This document shows, in pieces, positions 6,658 to 13,549 of a DNA stretch of 14,739 nucleotides (position 1 is its first letter; the number at the start of each line of letters is the position of its first letter). The DNA lies in contig WRDG01000034.1 in NCBI GenBank assembly GCA_009783525.1, forward strand, positions 1 to 14,739, written 5' to 3'. The notes below the pieces were generated by a model. It did no database searches, was not told the origin of the DNA, and saw only the letters and a list, made by a program, of their open reading frames with translations. This DNA is from Defluviitaleaceae bacterium. Its GTDB lineage: Bacteria > Bacillota > Clostridia > Lachnospirales > WQUN01. A program made the translations under genes and the position numbers.

Positions 6658-8778
6658 ATGGTCAAGCGTTTTGAAACGGAAGGCGAAAACGCCCGCTACA
6701 TCTCAGGGCTCTCGGTCTACTGCGAGCATTTGATTGACGGGAGGTTCGTAACGGGGATGCGTTCCGCTTCGGGGCGGCCGTATTATCAGGGAGGCGAAGA
6801 TTCGCTCGGTAAAAACTGGGCTTCTCGTTTTTGCGGCAATTACCCCATTGAAGCGTTCTCCCTCGAAATCGACGGCATGTCGCTGCACGGCCGTTGGAAA
6901 TGGGTTTCGTCCAACTCGTTTGACGAAGCGGAAGCAGTTCATTCGGTAATCAAATTGTCAAACGAAATATGCAGGGTCGAAACAGAGGTCCATACAAAAA
7001 TTGACGAAACCGGTTTTTTTGAAAGATGGCTCGAAATTAAAAACCTGTCGGACAAACCGATGGCGCTTTCGCGGATCGAACCCATGCGCGGCCTGCTTTG
7101 GCATGTTAACGACCGCAAAGAACATGCGGGCCGCCGCGCCGCGGGCGACGAGCCCTTCACGCTCACGACTCTGCCGTTCGTCTACTGGGGATACGAGGGT
7201 TACACGGACACGCGGGCCGTGTCTCCCGGCACGGTCACGTTCGAAAGTTTTCACGGGCGTTCGGGCTGGGGTGTGCCGTGGTTTTCCGTAAAAAATAATT
7301 TAAGCGGCGAAACCGCCGTTTGCCATTTGGAATGGTCGGGCAACTGGGAATACTCGCTTACGAATTTAACCCCGGTCGAGCAGAACGAAATCATGCTGCT
7401 GTTCGGAATAGGGCCTAAGGCCCGCGCCCCGCAGCGGATGATCGCCGCAGGCGAAACGGTCGTTTCGCCGAAAGTGCATTTGGGTCTTTTTTACGGCGGC
7501 GATTTTTCGGCGGTCAATCAAACGCTTAAGCATGTGCGGAACATTTCGCGCAAGGCGGACGAAAAAAATCTGCTGATAGGCGCGGCGCGGATCGTGGACG
7601 GAGAACTCGACTGGCTCGAAAACGAAGTAAAGCTTTCCGCCGAGGCGGGAATGGAATATTTTATGATAGACGCGGGATGGTACGGCAATTGGAACGCAAA
7701 CTGGTACAACTCCACGGGCGACTGGAACGTTACGCGCTTCGGGAACACACTCGAAACCGCGCGCGAAATAATTCAAAGGCACGGCATGAAATTTTGCCTG
7801 TGGATGGAATTGGAAACAATGGGCAGCGGATCCGAACTCAGAAAAAATCATCCTGAATGGGCGCTGCACCGCGACGGTAAACCCGCCGACGGCGAGGGCC
7901 GCATACTCGACATGTCGCGCCCGGAAGTTTTCGATTTTGTCTTGAGTGAAACTCTCAACGCGTTCGCGGAACATAAACTTGACGGTTTTAAAGTCGATTA
8001 CAACACATGCTGCTCCGAGCACGGCGAAAATTTTACCGAAGGTTATATTGAAAATTCGTCGTGGAGGTATGTGGAGGCGCTGTATAAAATTTTCGACCGC
8101 ATTGCGGAAGAATTTCCCGACGCGGTGCTCGAAAACTGTGCCGGCGGCGGAGGACGCAACGACCTGGGGTTGTTCCGCAGGTTCCACACTTCGTGCATAT
8201 CAGACTACACAGTGCTGCCGAGGGGCATCAAGCAGGTAAATAATTTATCGATGGCCCTGCCGCCCGAACGCCTGCGGTATTATTACAGGCATTATCCCAC
8301 GTACCATTCGTACGGCAGTTTCGAAACGCAATTAAATATTTTGATGTTTTGCAATCCGCTGTTCGTCGGTTTCGGCCGCGACGAAAGTTGGAAAAACGCA
8401 GACGAAGCCGCCGTCGTTTCAAAATACGTCGGGCTGTTCAAAAAATTTTTCCGTCCGGTAATGATAGGCTGCGAGGTTTTTCATCACACACCGTCGCTTT
8501 CGCACGACAACACAGAAAAATGGTGCGCGCTCGAGTTTAGCTCGCCGTGCAGAAGCAAGGGCTACGCCGGTGTTTTTGAATTCCTCGCGGGCAGGGACGA
8601 ATATATTTTCAAACCCGCGGGAATAAGCCGGCAAAAAAAATACCGCCTGACGTTTTTAAGTACGAACGAATCGTTCGCGTCAGACGGTGCCGATCTTGCG
8701 CTGCGCGGCCTTCCGATAATTTTGGACGGCGCGCTGGCTTCAGAAATAATTATGTATGAAGAAACAGACGAAAAATAA
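6658..8778 (+). CDS. Divergent GH36 alpha-galactosidase / alpha-N-acetylgalactosaminidase
   Basis: The enzyme hydrolyses terminal alpha-linked galactose or GalNAc by a retaining mechanism. The 706-aa architecture is the normal GH36 one: an N-terminal beta-supersandwich (to about residue 300), a catalytic TIM barrel and a C-terminal beta domain. Motifs in order are MIDAGWYGNW (D338), FCLWMELETMGSGSEL with HPEWAL, DGFKVDYNT (nucleophile D447), LENCAGGGGRNDLG (492-504) and CISDYT (acid/base D516). GH36 enzymes usually show KWDMN and SDNTD; here they are FKVDYN and SDYTV, so the protein is an outlying member and substrate preference cannot be read off. There is no signal peptide. A weak GGACGG lies 8 nt before the ATG. 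The gene sits 58 nt after the GH101-like gene and ends 15 bp before the convergent operon. Together the two suggest breakdown of imported or recycled alpha-Gal/GalNAc glycans. Confidence 0.88.
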   Translation: MVKRFETEGENARYISGLSVYCEHLIDGRFVTGMRSASGRPYYQGGEDSLGKNWASRFCGNYPIEAFSLEIDGMSLHGRWKWVSSNSFDEAEAVHSVIKLSNEICRVETEVHTKIDETGFFERWLEIKNLSDKPMALSRIEPMRGLLWHVNDRKEHAGRRAAGDEPFTLTTLPFVYWGYEGYTDTRAVSPGTVTFESFHGRSGWGVPWFSVKNNLSGETAVCHLEWSGNWEYSLTNLTPVEQNEIMLLFGIGPKARAPQRMIAAGETVVSPKVHLGLFYGGDFSAVNQTLKHVRNISRKADEKNLLIGAARIVDGELDWLENEVKLSAEAGMEYFMIDAGWYGNWNANWYNSTGDWNVTRFGNTLETAREIIQRHGMKFCLWMELETMGSGSELRKNHPEWALHRDGKPADGEGRILDMSRPEVFDFVLSETLNAFAEHKLDGFKVDYNTCCSEHGENFTEGYIENSSWRYVEALYKIFDRIAEEFPDAVLENCAGGGGRNDLGLFRRFHTSCISDYTVLPRGIKQVNNLSMALPPERLRYYYRHYPTYHSYGSFETQLNILMFCNPLFVGFGRDESWKNADEAAVVSKYVGLFKKFFRPVMIGCEVFHHTPSLSHDNTEKWCALEFSSPCRSKGYAGVFEFLAGRDEYIFKPAGISRQKKYRLTFLSTNESFASDGADLALRGLPIILDGALASEIIMYEETDEK

Positions 8779-8793
8779 ATCTATTTTAAAAAA

Positions 8794-9291
8794 TTATTTT
8801 ATCACCGATACGCTGCCGTTGCTGCTTACGGCGCGGCAGCAGTCGGAATAAACCTCAATAAAATCGTAGCCGCCCCTGATCGCGATGGAACGAGCTTTTT
8901 CGAGTCCGCCGGGCAGGGGTTTTCCTTTTTGGTAGTGTTCGACGATTTCGCCGTTTGCGTCCAAAATATGAACCTCGTACGGATTGCCGAGATAACATTT
9001 CGAAACGTAACCGAGCAAATAACCGGCGAGCTCCACCTCGGGAAACTCGCTGCGTATTATGTTTATCAGCTCCTGAACTTTTTCACGGTTGTTTGCTTTG
9101 CCGCCCGCGTCGAGTTTGGTCATCGCTTCCATGTACGCCTTTGAGCGCGGCCGGCGCAGCAGACGGTCGAGCTTCATCATGCTCTCTTCGTTCGTTTCGG
9201 TTTCGTTTTTTGTTTGAGGCTTGGCTGTCGTGCTTAATATGTTTTCCTGCTGTTGAGCTGTCTGCTGCGTTTTAAGCATCGGGCGCGGCAT
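8794..9291 (-). CDS. Uncharacterised 165-aa protein, last gene of the AAA+ operon
   Basis: I do not recognise a family. Residues 1-40 are low-complexity and polar (Gln, Thr, Asn, Glu), likely disordered. A basic helical stretch (LDRLLRRPRSKAYMEAM) and a second helical stretch follow. The C-terminal 70 residues look like a small alpha/beta domain: YEVHILDANGEIVEHYQKGK, then KARSIAIRGGYDFIEVYS and an adjacent Cys pair (DCCRA). The alternating hydrophobic pattern suits a four- to five-strand fold. There is no signal peptide or membrane segment. The start is one base after the TGA of the AAA+ gene (TGATATG), with AAGGTG about 10 nt upstream, so co-translation is likely. The disordered tail followed by a compact domain suggests an adaptor or substrate for the ATPase; this is inference. 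Confidence 0.75.
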   Translation of the reverse strand: MPRPMLKTQQTAQQQENILSTTAKPQTKNETETNEESMMKLDRLLRRPRSKAYMEAMTKLDAGGKANNREKVQELINIIRSEFPEVELAGYLLGYVSKCYLGNPYEVHILDANGEIVEHYQKGKPLPGGLEKARSIAIRGGYDFIEVYSDCCRAVSSNGSVSVIK

Positions 9292-9292
9292 A

Positions 9293-10864
9293 TCAAACCA
9301 ACACCTTTCTTACTTTCGGGCCGGTCTTTTGCGAAATTTCTTCGCCGCCGATCGGTTTGCCGGACGCGGGGACAGCCCGCTCCTTGCCCCAGTCGCGGAT
9401 TGATTCGATTTTTTCCGGGCTTGTCTGCGAAAGAGGCACGACATTGTTAAACGTCGATATGATGCCGCTCTCGTTCAATTCGAAATTGTCGTTTGCGACC
9501 AAACGATACGCGATCTCCCTTACGGCGGACTCGATGTCCGCCCCTGTGAAGCCGTCTGTAATATCCACGACCTTATCCGCAAAGCCGCCTTCGAATTTTA
9601 CCTTTAAATATTTTTTTAAGTACATCGCTAAAATTTCGCGCCGTTCTTCCGCGGTGGGAAGGTCAACGAAAAATAATTCGTCGAAGCGCCCGCGTCTTAA
9701 TAATTCTGACGGAAGCATCGAAACATCGTTAGCCGTCGCTACAACGAAAACCTGTTTTTTACACTCTTGCAGCCAAAACAAAAATTGCCCGACCATGCGC
9801 GTCGAAACGCCGCCGTCGCCGCTGCTTCCCGCGCCCGACAATCCTTTTTCGATTTCGTCGATCCACAGCACGCACGGCGAAACGTTTTCGGCGGTTGTGA
9901 GGGCGTCCTTCAACTGTTGTTCGGACTGGCCCACATAGCTGCCCTGTACTGTCGCAAAATCAAGCCTGTACAGCGGCAGCTTCCAATTGACCGCGATTGA
10001 TTTTGCGGAGAGCGACTTTCCGCAGCCCGGCACGCCGACGAGTAAAATGCCTCGCGGCGACTGCAAGCCGCGTTTTTTCATTTCGTCGCGTTTTTCGGGC
10101 GTGAGCAGCGATTTTTTTTCGTCAAGCCATTTTTTTAAACCTTCAAGGCCGCCCACATTTTTTACGCTTTCGTCCACCTCGATTTTTTCGAGCCCTGAAA
10201 TGTCTGAAAAAAGCCTGTCTTTTGCGTAGCGTATTTCGTCCATGTCGGTCTTTTGAATTTTTTTGTTGGCTATCAGCGCAGCTATAACGTTTTGCGCTTC
10301 GATGCGCGTAACGCCCGCGAGCAGAGCCGCCGCCTCTCGTATGTCGTTGTTGTCCCACTCGATCGGTATTTCTTTTCGGTAGTCGTCAATATATTCCTTA
10401 ATTATCGAATACATTTCGTCTTCGTTCGGCAGGTCGATCTTTATGACCATGCCGAGCCGCTGCAGTTGGTTCCAAATCGGGTTTGTTGTGAACACGATCA
10501 CGCTGCCGCCAACGTCGTTAGCGAGCGTGACCAGATCCAAAATTTGCTTTGCGTCGCTGTTGTCGCCGCTGATGTCCGGTATTTCGGTGAGTATGAGCGT
10601 GAGGTTTTGCCTGCGTTTCATTTGTTCGCCCATGAAGTCGATGGCTCCGTATATCGACTTGTCTTCGCTTACGACCTTGTCGGTTGCGATATCGCAAACG
10701 CCTTTGGACAATGTATGCACAAAAAACGTGATCGAAAGCGCTTCGGCCACTTCTTTTAAAATTTCCAGCGTCCTGCCGCGCTCGATAGTGTTTATTGCGA
10801 CGAACGGAATCCGCGCGACGGAATACCTTCGCAATAATTCTCTGCTGTTAGCCGTGTCGCTCAT
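9293..10864 (-). CDS. Ycf46-like AAA+ ATPase
   Basis: This is a 523-aa cytoplasmic AAA+ protein. The C-terminal half holds a complete ATPase: Walker A GVPGCGKS (K283), Walker B VLWIDEIEKG (D336, E337), sensor-1 TANDVSML (N379) and the arginine-finger segment LLRRGRFDE (R390-R393), followed by a helical lid with TGADIESAVREIAYR. These motifs place it near the FtsH/Vps4/Ycf46 clade of classical AAA proteins. Residues 1 to about 190 look like a RecA-type domain without a Walker A, as in Ycf46: RIPFVAINTIERGRTLEILK and NLTLILTEIPDI. The start ATG overlaps the TGA of a 25-codon ORF and has no good Shine-Dalgarno of its own. Its neighbours are a membrane scaffold, a zinc ribbon and small proteins, suggesting it remodels that complex. 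Ycf46 function is poorly understood, so no substrate is assigned. Confidence 0.88.
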   Translation of the reverse strand: MSDTANSRELLRRYSVARIPFVAINTIERGRTLEILKEVAEALSITFFVHTLSKGVCDIATDKVVSEDKSIYGAIDFMGEQMKRRQNLTLILTEIPDISGDNSDAKQILDLVTLANDVGGSVIVFTTNPIWNQLQRLGMVIKIDLPNEDEMYSIIKEYIDDYRKEIPIEWDNNDIREAAALLAGVTRIEAQNVIAALIANKKIQKTDMDEIRYAKDRLFSDISGLEKIEVDESVKNVGGLEGLKKWLDEKKSLLTPEKRDEMKKRGLQSPRGILLVGVPGCGKSLSAKSIAVNWKLPLYRLDFATVQGSYVGQSEQQLKDALTTAENVSPCVLWIDEIEKGLSGAGSSGDGGVSTRMVGQFLFWLQECKKQVFVVATANDVSMLPSELLRRGRFDELFFVDLPTAEERREILAMYLKKYLKVKFEGGFADKVVDITDGFTGADIESAVREIAYRLVANDNFELNESGIISTFNNVVPLSQTSPEKIESIRDWGKERAVPASGKPIGGEEISQKTGPKVRKVLV

Positions 10865-10938
10865 GTTTTTTTACCGTACGCGTCGCGCATATTTATAAAC
10901 CGGCAGGCGCCGCGCCTTTCCGTTTTTATTTTTTCCAT
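10861..10938 (-). CDS. 25-codon ORF coupled to the AAA+ gene (microprotein or leader peptide)
   Basis: An open frame of 25 codons starts at ATG 10938, 6 nt after a good Shine-Dalgarno, TAGGAG (10945-10950), which itself overlaps the TAG of the 148-aa gene. The peptide starts MEKIKTERRG and ends RDAYGKKT. It is strongly basic (eight Lys/Arg against three Asp/Glu), has one cysteine (C12) and no hydrophobic segment. Its TGA (10861-10863) overlaps the ATG of the AAA+ gene as ATGA. The AAA+ start lacks its own ribosome site, so translation of this ORF probably delivers ribosomes to it. Whether the peptide also has a function is unknown; the frame is supported by signals, not by homology. Confidence 0.6.
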   Translation of the reverse strand: MEKIKTERRGACRFINMRDAYGKKT

Positions 10939-10944
10939 AAACAA

Positions 10945-10950
10945 CTCCTA
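10945..10950 (-). promoter_or_regulatory. Shine-Dalgarno TAGGAG for the 25-codon ORF
   Basis: The minus strand reads TAGGAG with a 6-nt spacer to ATG 10938. Its first three bases are the TAG stop of the 148-aa gene. It is the nearest strong ribosome site upstream of the AAA+ gene and is evidence that the 25-codon frame is translated. Confidence 0.65.
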
Positions 10951-11394
10951 AACTGCGTTGATTTTATGGTTTCGGACGATGCTCGACATTTTTCCCGAGC
11001 GGTCTTTTTTTGCCGAGTCTTCAAGCGAACGCTGCATGCCGTCCGCTTGCGAGCGAACCAACCGGACATATTGATCCCTGTCTTTTTCAGGTATCGCAGG
11101 CAAATTAATCGCGTCTGTCAAAAAAATCATCTCTTTGCGCAAAGCAAGCAACGCCTGCACGATCGGGCCTTCTTGCCCGCGCGCGTTGTTCATGTCCCTT
11201 TGAAACCTTTCGTTCGCGGCGTTCATGCGGGAATTTATTGTGTCGGTAAGTTTTTTTACGAAACGCTCCGCCACTCCGCTCTGCCATTCGATCGAACCTT
11301 TTTTTATCGCCTGCAGCACTGCGGCGTCGTCTGTTCTTGATTTTAACGCGTCAAATGCCGTTACCCATTCCGCGTAAGTTTTAGGCGGGTTCAT
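10948..11394 (-). CDS. Uncharacterised 148-aa helical protein
   Basis: I do not recognise a named family. The protein appears almost wholly alpha-helical and charged, with no membrane segment or signal peptide. An N-terminal YAEWVTAFDALK segment leads to EWQSGVAERFVKKLTDTINSR and a long amphipathic region (NERFQRDMNNARGQEGPIVQ), then ALLALRKEMIFLTDAINLP. The tail is rich in Lys, Ser and Arg (EDSAKKDRSGKMSSIVRNHK). This pattern fits a small helical-bundle adaptor or oligomer. The start ATG overlaps the stop of the zinc-ribbon gene (ATGA) with only a weak AGG nearby, so it is probably translated by coupling. Its stop overlaps the ribosome site of the next small ORF. Gene order implies a shared complex with the ATPase and membrane protein; no function can be assigned. 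Confidence 0.8.
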   Translation of the reverse strand: MNPPKTYAEWVTAFDALKSRTDDAAVLQAIKKGSIEWQSGVAERFVKKLTDTINSRMNAANERFQRDMNNARGQEGPIVQALLALRKEMIFLTDAINLPAIPEKDRDQYVRLVRSQADGMQRSLEDSAKKDRSGKMSSIVRNHKINAV

Positions 11395-11585
11395 ATCCTA
11401 ACTTTTCTTCTTACCGCGACGACCGGAGGCTCTATGCTCCAATCCGGAAGGCCGGAGGCGAATGCGACGGGGGCTTCGACGTAAATCAAACTGACGGCGA
11501 GCGGCTTGCCGCACTTGTCGCACAAGTCGCTGCCGGCCGCGGCTTCCGCGCCGCAGTACGGGCATTTTATCAATTGGTTGCTCAT
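11391..11585 (-). CDS. Small zinc-ribbon protein (64 aa)
   Basis: A four-cysteine zinc ribbon occupies the N terminus: KCPYCG (C8, C11) and LCDKCG (C22, C25), the CPxCG...CxxCG pattern of many small bacterial zinc ribbons. The remaining 40 residues contain hydrophobic stretches (VSLIYVEAPVAFA) and a basic tail (VRRKVRI), and may form beta-strands that pack on a partner. There is no signal peptide. AAGGAG lies 8 nt before the ATG. The gene follows the 583-aa membrane-protein gene after 19 nt and overlaps the 148-aa gene by 4 nt. Such ribbons often mediate protein or nucleic-acid binding; here a structural or adaptor role in the operon's complex is inferred. Confidence 0.82.
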   Translation of the reverse strand: MSNQLIKCPYCGAEAAAGSDLCDKCGKPLAVSLIYVEAPVAFASGLPDWSIEPPVVAVRRKVRI

Positions 11586-11604
11586 ATAGCAGTCTCCTTA
11601 TGTT

Positions 11605-13356
11605 TTATTCGGACACTTTAATTCTTCGGGTGGTGTCCGACAATTTTTTTACGTATTGATCGGGCGAGATCTGATCCAAAAAGTCCGTCACGTTTTTACT
11701 TTCGGCGTCGCGTTCTTCAAACTCGGCTCTAAAGTCGACAACTTCCGCCAAAAACGCGCGGATTATCTGCATTCCGGCTTGGCGTTTGTTTTCGAAAGCT
11801 GTTTCGATATTTACGCGGGTCTTTTCGATTTTTTTCTTTTTCGAAAAATGGTTGATGACCATGCCGATGCCGGCCACGACCGCAATAAAGCCGAGGAAAG
11901 AAACGAACCCGCCGATAAAGAGCATTATCAAACCGATGCCGCCGATAATGATCCCGCCCCACAGACAAAACATGTCGAACGCCGACAGTACGTTGCCCGC
12001 GAGCGCGTGCGCTTTTTCTTTGTTTATCATCTTATGGAAAATATCGAGCAGCTCTTTTTCGTTTTGGCCGTCCGTTGTCTTTTCGTTAAAATTTTCTAAA
12101 TTTATTTCGATTTCGTGCGGGATTTTCATGCGGTTTTTTGCCGTGACATCGTTGTAGGCGTTGCTGACCCAATCCTTTGACAGCGCCAAAGCGAATTTTT
12201 GCGTTGAAACGCTTGCGTGAGAGCTTTCGGGTTTCATTGCCGCGTCGGTTAAAAGCTGAGTGAAGTCTTTGTGCGTTTCGAACGCGGTCTGCTCGATCGC
12301 CATGTTTTGTTTTGCGCGCTGCTCGTCGCCATCAAATTGGATTACGAAACTTTCGAACTTCTCTTCTTTGCGCAGCGGAAGCTCTTCGTCGTCAAAGTCC
12401 GTGACCAAATCTGTAAGGATTTGATCGAGCTGCACCTTTAGGCTGTCTGTTGACGACTCCTGATCGAAAATATTTTTTAAATATTCGAAAATAATCGCGT
12501 GAAGGTTCGCGCCCTCCATGATGTCTTTCAATAAAGGCCAGGTCTTGCTGTATTTATGCAAATAGGAATAATCGGTTTCGCCAAGCGAGCGTCGTTTCAA
12601 ATTGATCGCGTCCGACCACTGCTCCGTCTGTTTTTCTACAAAGCCGACCTTTTGCGACAAATGATCCATCCACGCTCCGATTTGGCGCGCGACCACGCCT
12701 TCTGTGTCTGCTCCGAGCAAACCGCTTGCGAACGCGTCTAAAATGATCACGGCTTTTCTGTCGAGGTTCTCTTCGTTTTGGTTAGCGAGATAACGCTCGG
12801 TCCATTTGAGGCAGGCGTCCTTCCGTTCTGCTCTGCGGCAAACGAGCGCGAAAAGGAGCGAAGTTTTTTCGTCGTTGCGCTTGATAGCCTCGCGGAGCGC
12901 TTTGTCTGCGATCTCACGCTTGTCGTTGATCCACGCCGCGATTGCGACAAGGCACGGCGCGAGCCAATAGTTCGGCGCGTCGAGCATAAGCTCTTCGGTG
13001 ACTGTCGTGATCGTCGAGCTGCGGATAATTTCCAAGTCGGTGGCTTGCAGTATTCCCGTGGTGTGTCTCCTTACCGTGTCATAATTCCCGAATTTTTTGT
13101 CGAGTTCTTGTCTTATGCTTACGATTTTCGTGTTGGCTACGCCCAAACGGTTTGCCATAAGCTGCCTGTAGACAAATTCGTGGAATTCGTTTGCGAGCTT
13201 GCCGAGATCGTCGTATACGATCCGCACGTTGGAGTCGACCGTATCGACGGTCCCGTGAACCGCGTCGATGTTCGAGTTGATTACGTGCAGGTTGGAATTT
13301 ACATTTTCTACCGCGCGGATAACCGGACTCAGGTCTACATAGACTTGCTCTGCCAT
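11605..13356 (-). CDS. 583-aa coiled-coil/helical-repeat protein with a glycine-rich membrane hairpin
   Basis: I do not recognise a characterised family. Residues 8-65 form heptad-like coiled coil (VENVNSNLHVINSNIDAVHG and continuing to VYDDLGKLANEFHEF). Residues about 125-235 look like TPR-like helical repeats (LAPCLVAIAAWINDKREIAD, LLFALVCRRAERKDACLKW). An acidic, mixed middle (about 300-450) follows. At about 463-482 and 484-501 are two adjacent hydrophobic helices with ten or more glycines (WGGIIIGGIGLIMLFIGG, then FLGFIAVVAGIGMVI), ending in a basic KKKK cluster at 506-509. A last helical stretch (505-583) completes it. There is no N-terminal signal, so both large ends are predicted cytoplasmic. 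GGAGG lies 7 nt before the ATG. As first gene of the operon it is a plausible membrane scaffold for the AAA+ ATPase. Confidence 0.85.
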   Translation of the reverse strand: MAEQVYVDLSPVIRAVENVNSNLHVINSNIDAVHGTVDTVDSNVRIVYDDLGKLANEFHEFVYRQLMANRLGVANTKIVSIRQELDKKFGNYDTVRRHTTGILQATDLEIIRSSTITTVTEELMLDAPNYWLAPCLVAIAAWINDKREIADKALREAIKRNDEKTSLLFALVCRRAERKDACLKWTERYLANQNEENLDRKAVIILDAFASGLLGADTEGVVARQIGAWMDHLSQKVGFVEKQTEQWSDAINLKRRSLGETDYSYLHKYSKTWPLLKDIMEGANLHAIIFEYLKNIFDQESSTDSLKVQLDQILTDLVTDFDDEELPLRKEEKFESFVIQFDGDEQRAKQNMAIEQTAFETHKDFTQLLTDAAMKPESSHASVSTQKFALALSKDWVSNAYNDVTAKNRMKIPHEIEINLENFNEKTTDGQNEKELLDIFHKMINKEKAHALAGNVLSAFDMFCLWGGIIIGGIGLIMLFIGGFVSFLGFIAVVAGIGMVINHFSKKKKIEKTRVNIETAFENKRQAGMQIIRAFLAEVVDFRAEFEERDAESKNVTDFLDQISPDQYVKKLSDTTRRIKVSE

Positions 13357-13391
13357 TTAATTACCTCCGTAAAAAAATTTGTAAACTTTGT

Positions 13392-13423
13392 ATCATATTG
13401 TAGTCGCGGTTAATAATTGTCAA
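13392..13423 (-). promoter_or_regulatory. Candidate promoter of the AAA+ / membrane-protein operon
   Basis: The minus strand carries a perfect -35, TTGACA (plus-strand 13418-13423). Two -10 candidates follow: TACAAT (13397-13402) at a short 15-nt spacer and TATGAT (13392-13397) at a long 20-nt spacer. Neither spacing is ideal, so the promoter may be weak or activator-dependent. The leader to ATG 13356 would be about 30 nt and contains GGAGG. Confidence 0.5.
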
Positions 13424-13481
13424 TCGGTTTAGTAAAAAGCCGGAGCAATAAATAAAAAAGAGCCGATTCATTTTTAACCGA
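13422..13481. repeat. Inverted repeats in the divergent intergenic region
   Basis: AATCGG (13422-13427) is repeated in inverted orientation as CCGATT (13463-13468), 35 nt away. A second, imperfect partner is TTAACCGA (13474-13481), matching 7 of 8 bases of TCGGTTTA (13424-13431). The left arm overlaps the TTGACA -35 of the leftward operon, so these could be operator half-sites. The remaining part of the 193-bp gap is A/T-rich with no further structure I can support. Confidence 0.25.
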
Positions 13482-13549
13482 GTGTTGCAAACAGCCTCTG
13501 TATGTTAAACTCAACGTGCAAGTAAAAATTTTTTTTATGAGGTGATCGG

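Noticed and set aside
7366..8187. Long open frame on the minus strand inside the GH36 gene (273 codons)
   Set aside because: It lies wholly antisense to a well-supported GH36 enzyme whose motifs fit the plus frame. It has no recognisable domain and reflects codon bias of the coding strand.
8772..8800. AAAATAA...TTATTTT dyad between the convergent genes as a bidirectional terminator
   Set aside because: The stem is only A-T pairs and overlaps both stop codons. It is too weak to claim as a terminator, though nothing better lies in the 15-bp gap.
10861..10938. The 25-codon ORF as a ribosomally made modified-peptide (RiPP) precursor
   Set aside because: No radical-SAM enzyme, cyclase, dehydratase or dedicated exporter is in the operon, and the peptide has no leader/core layout. 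Coupling or a microprotein is simpler.
12778..13413. Plus-strand open frame (211 codons) opposite the 583-aa protein gene
   Set aside because: It shadows the minus-strand gene and runs through its promoter region. The minus frame has a good ribosome site, coiled coil and helical repeats.
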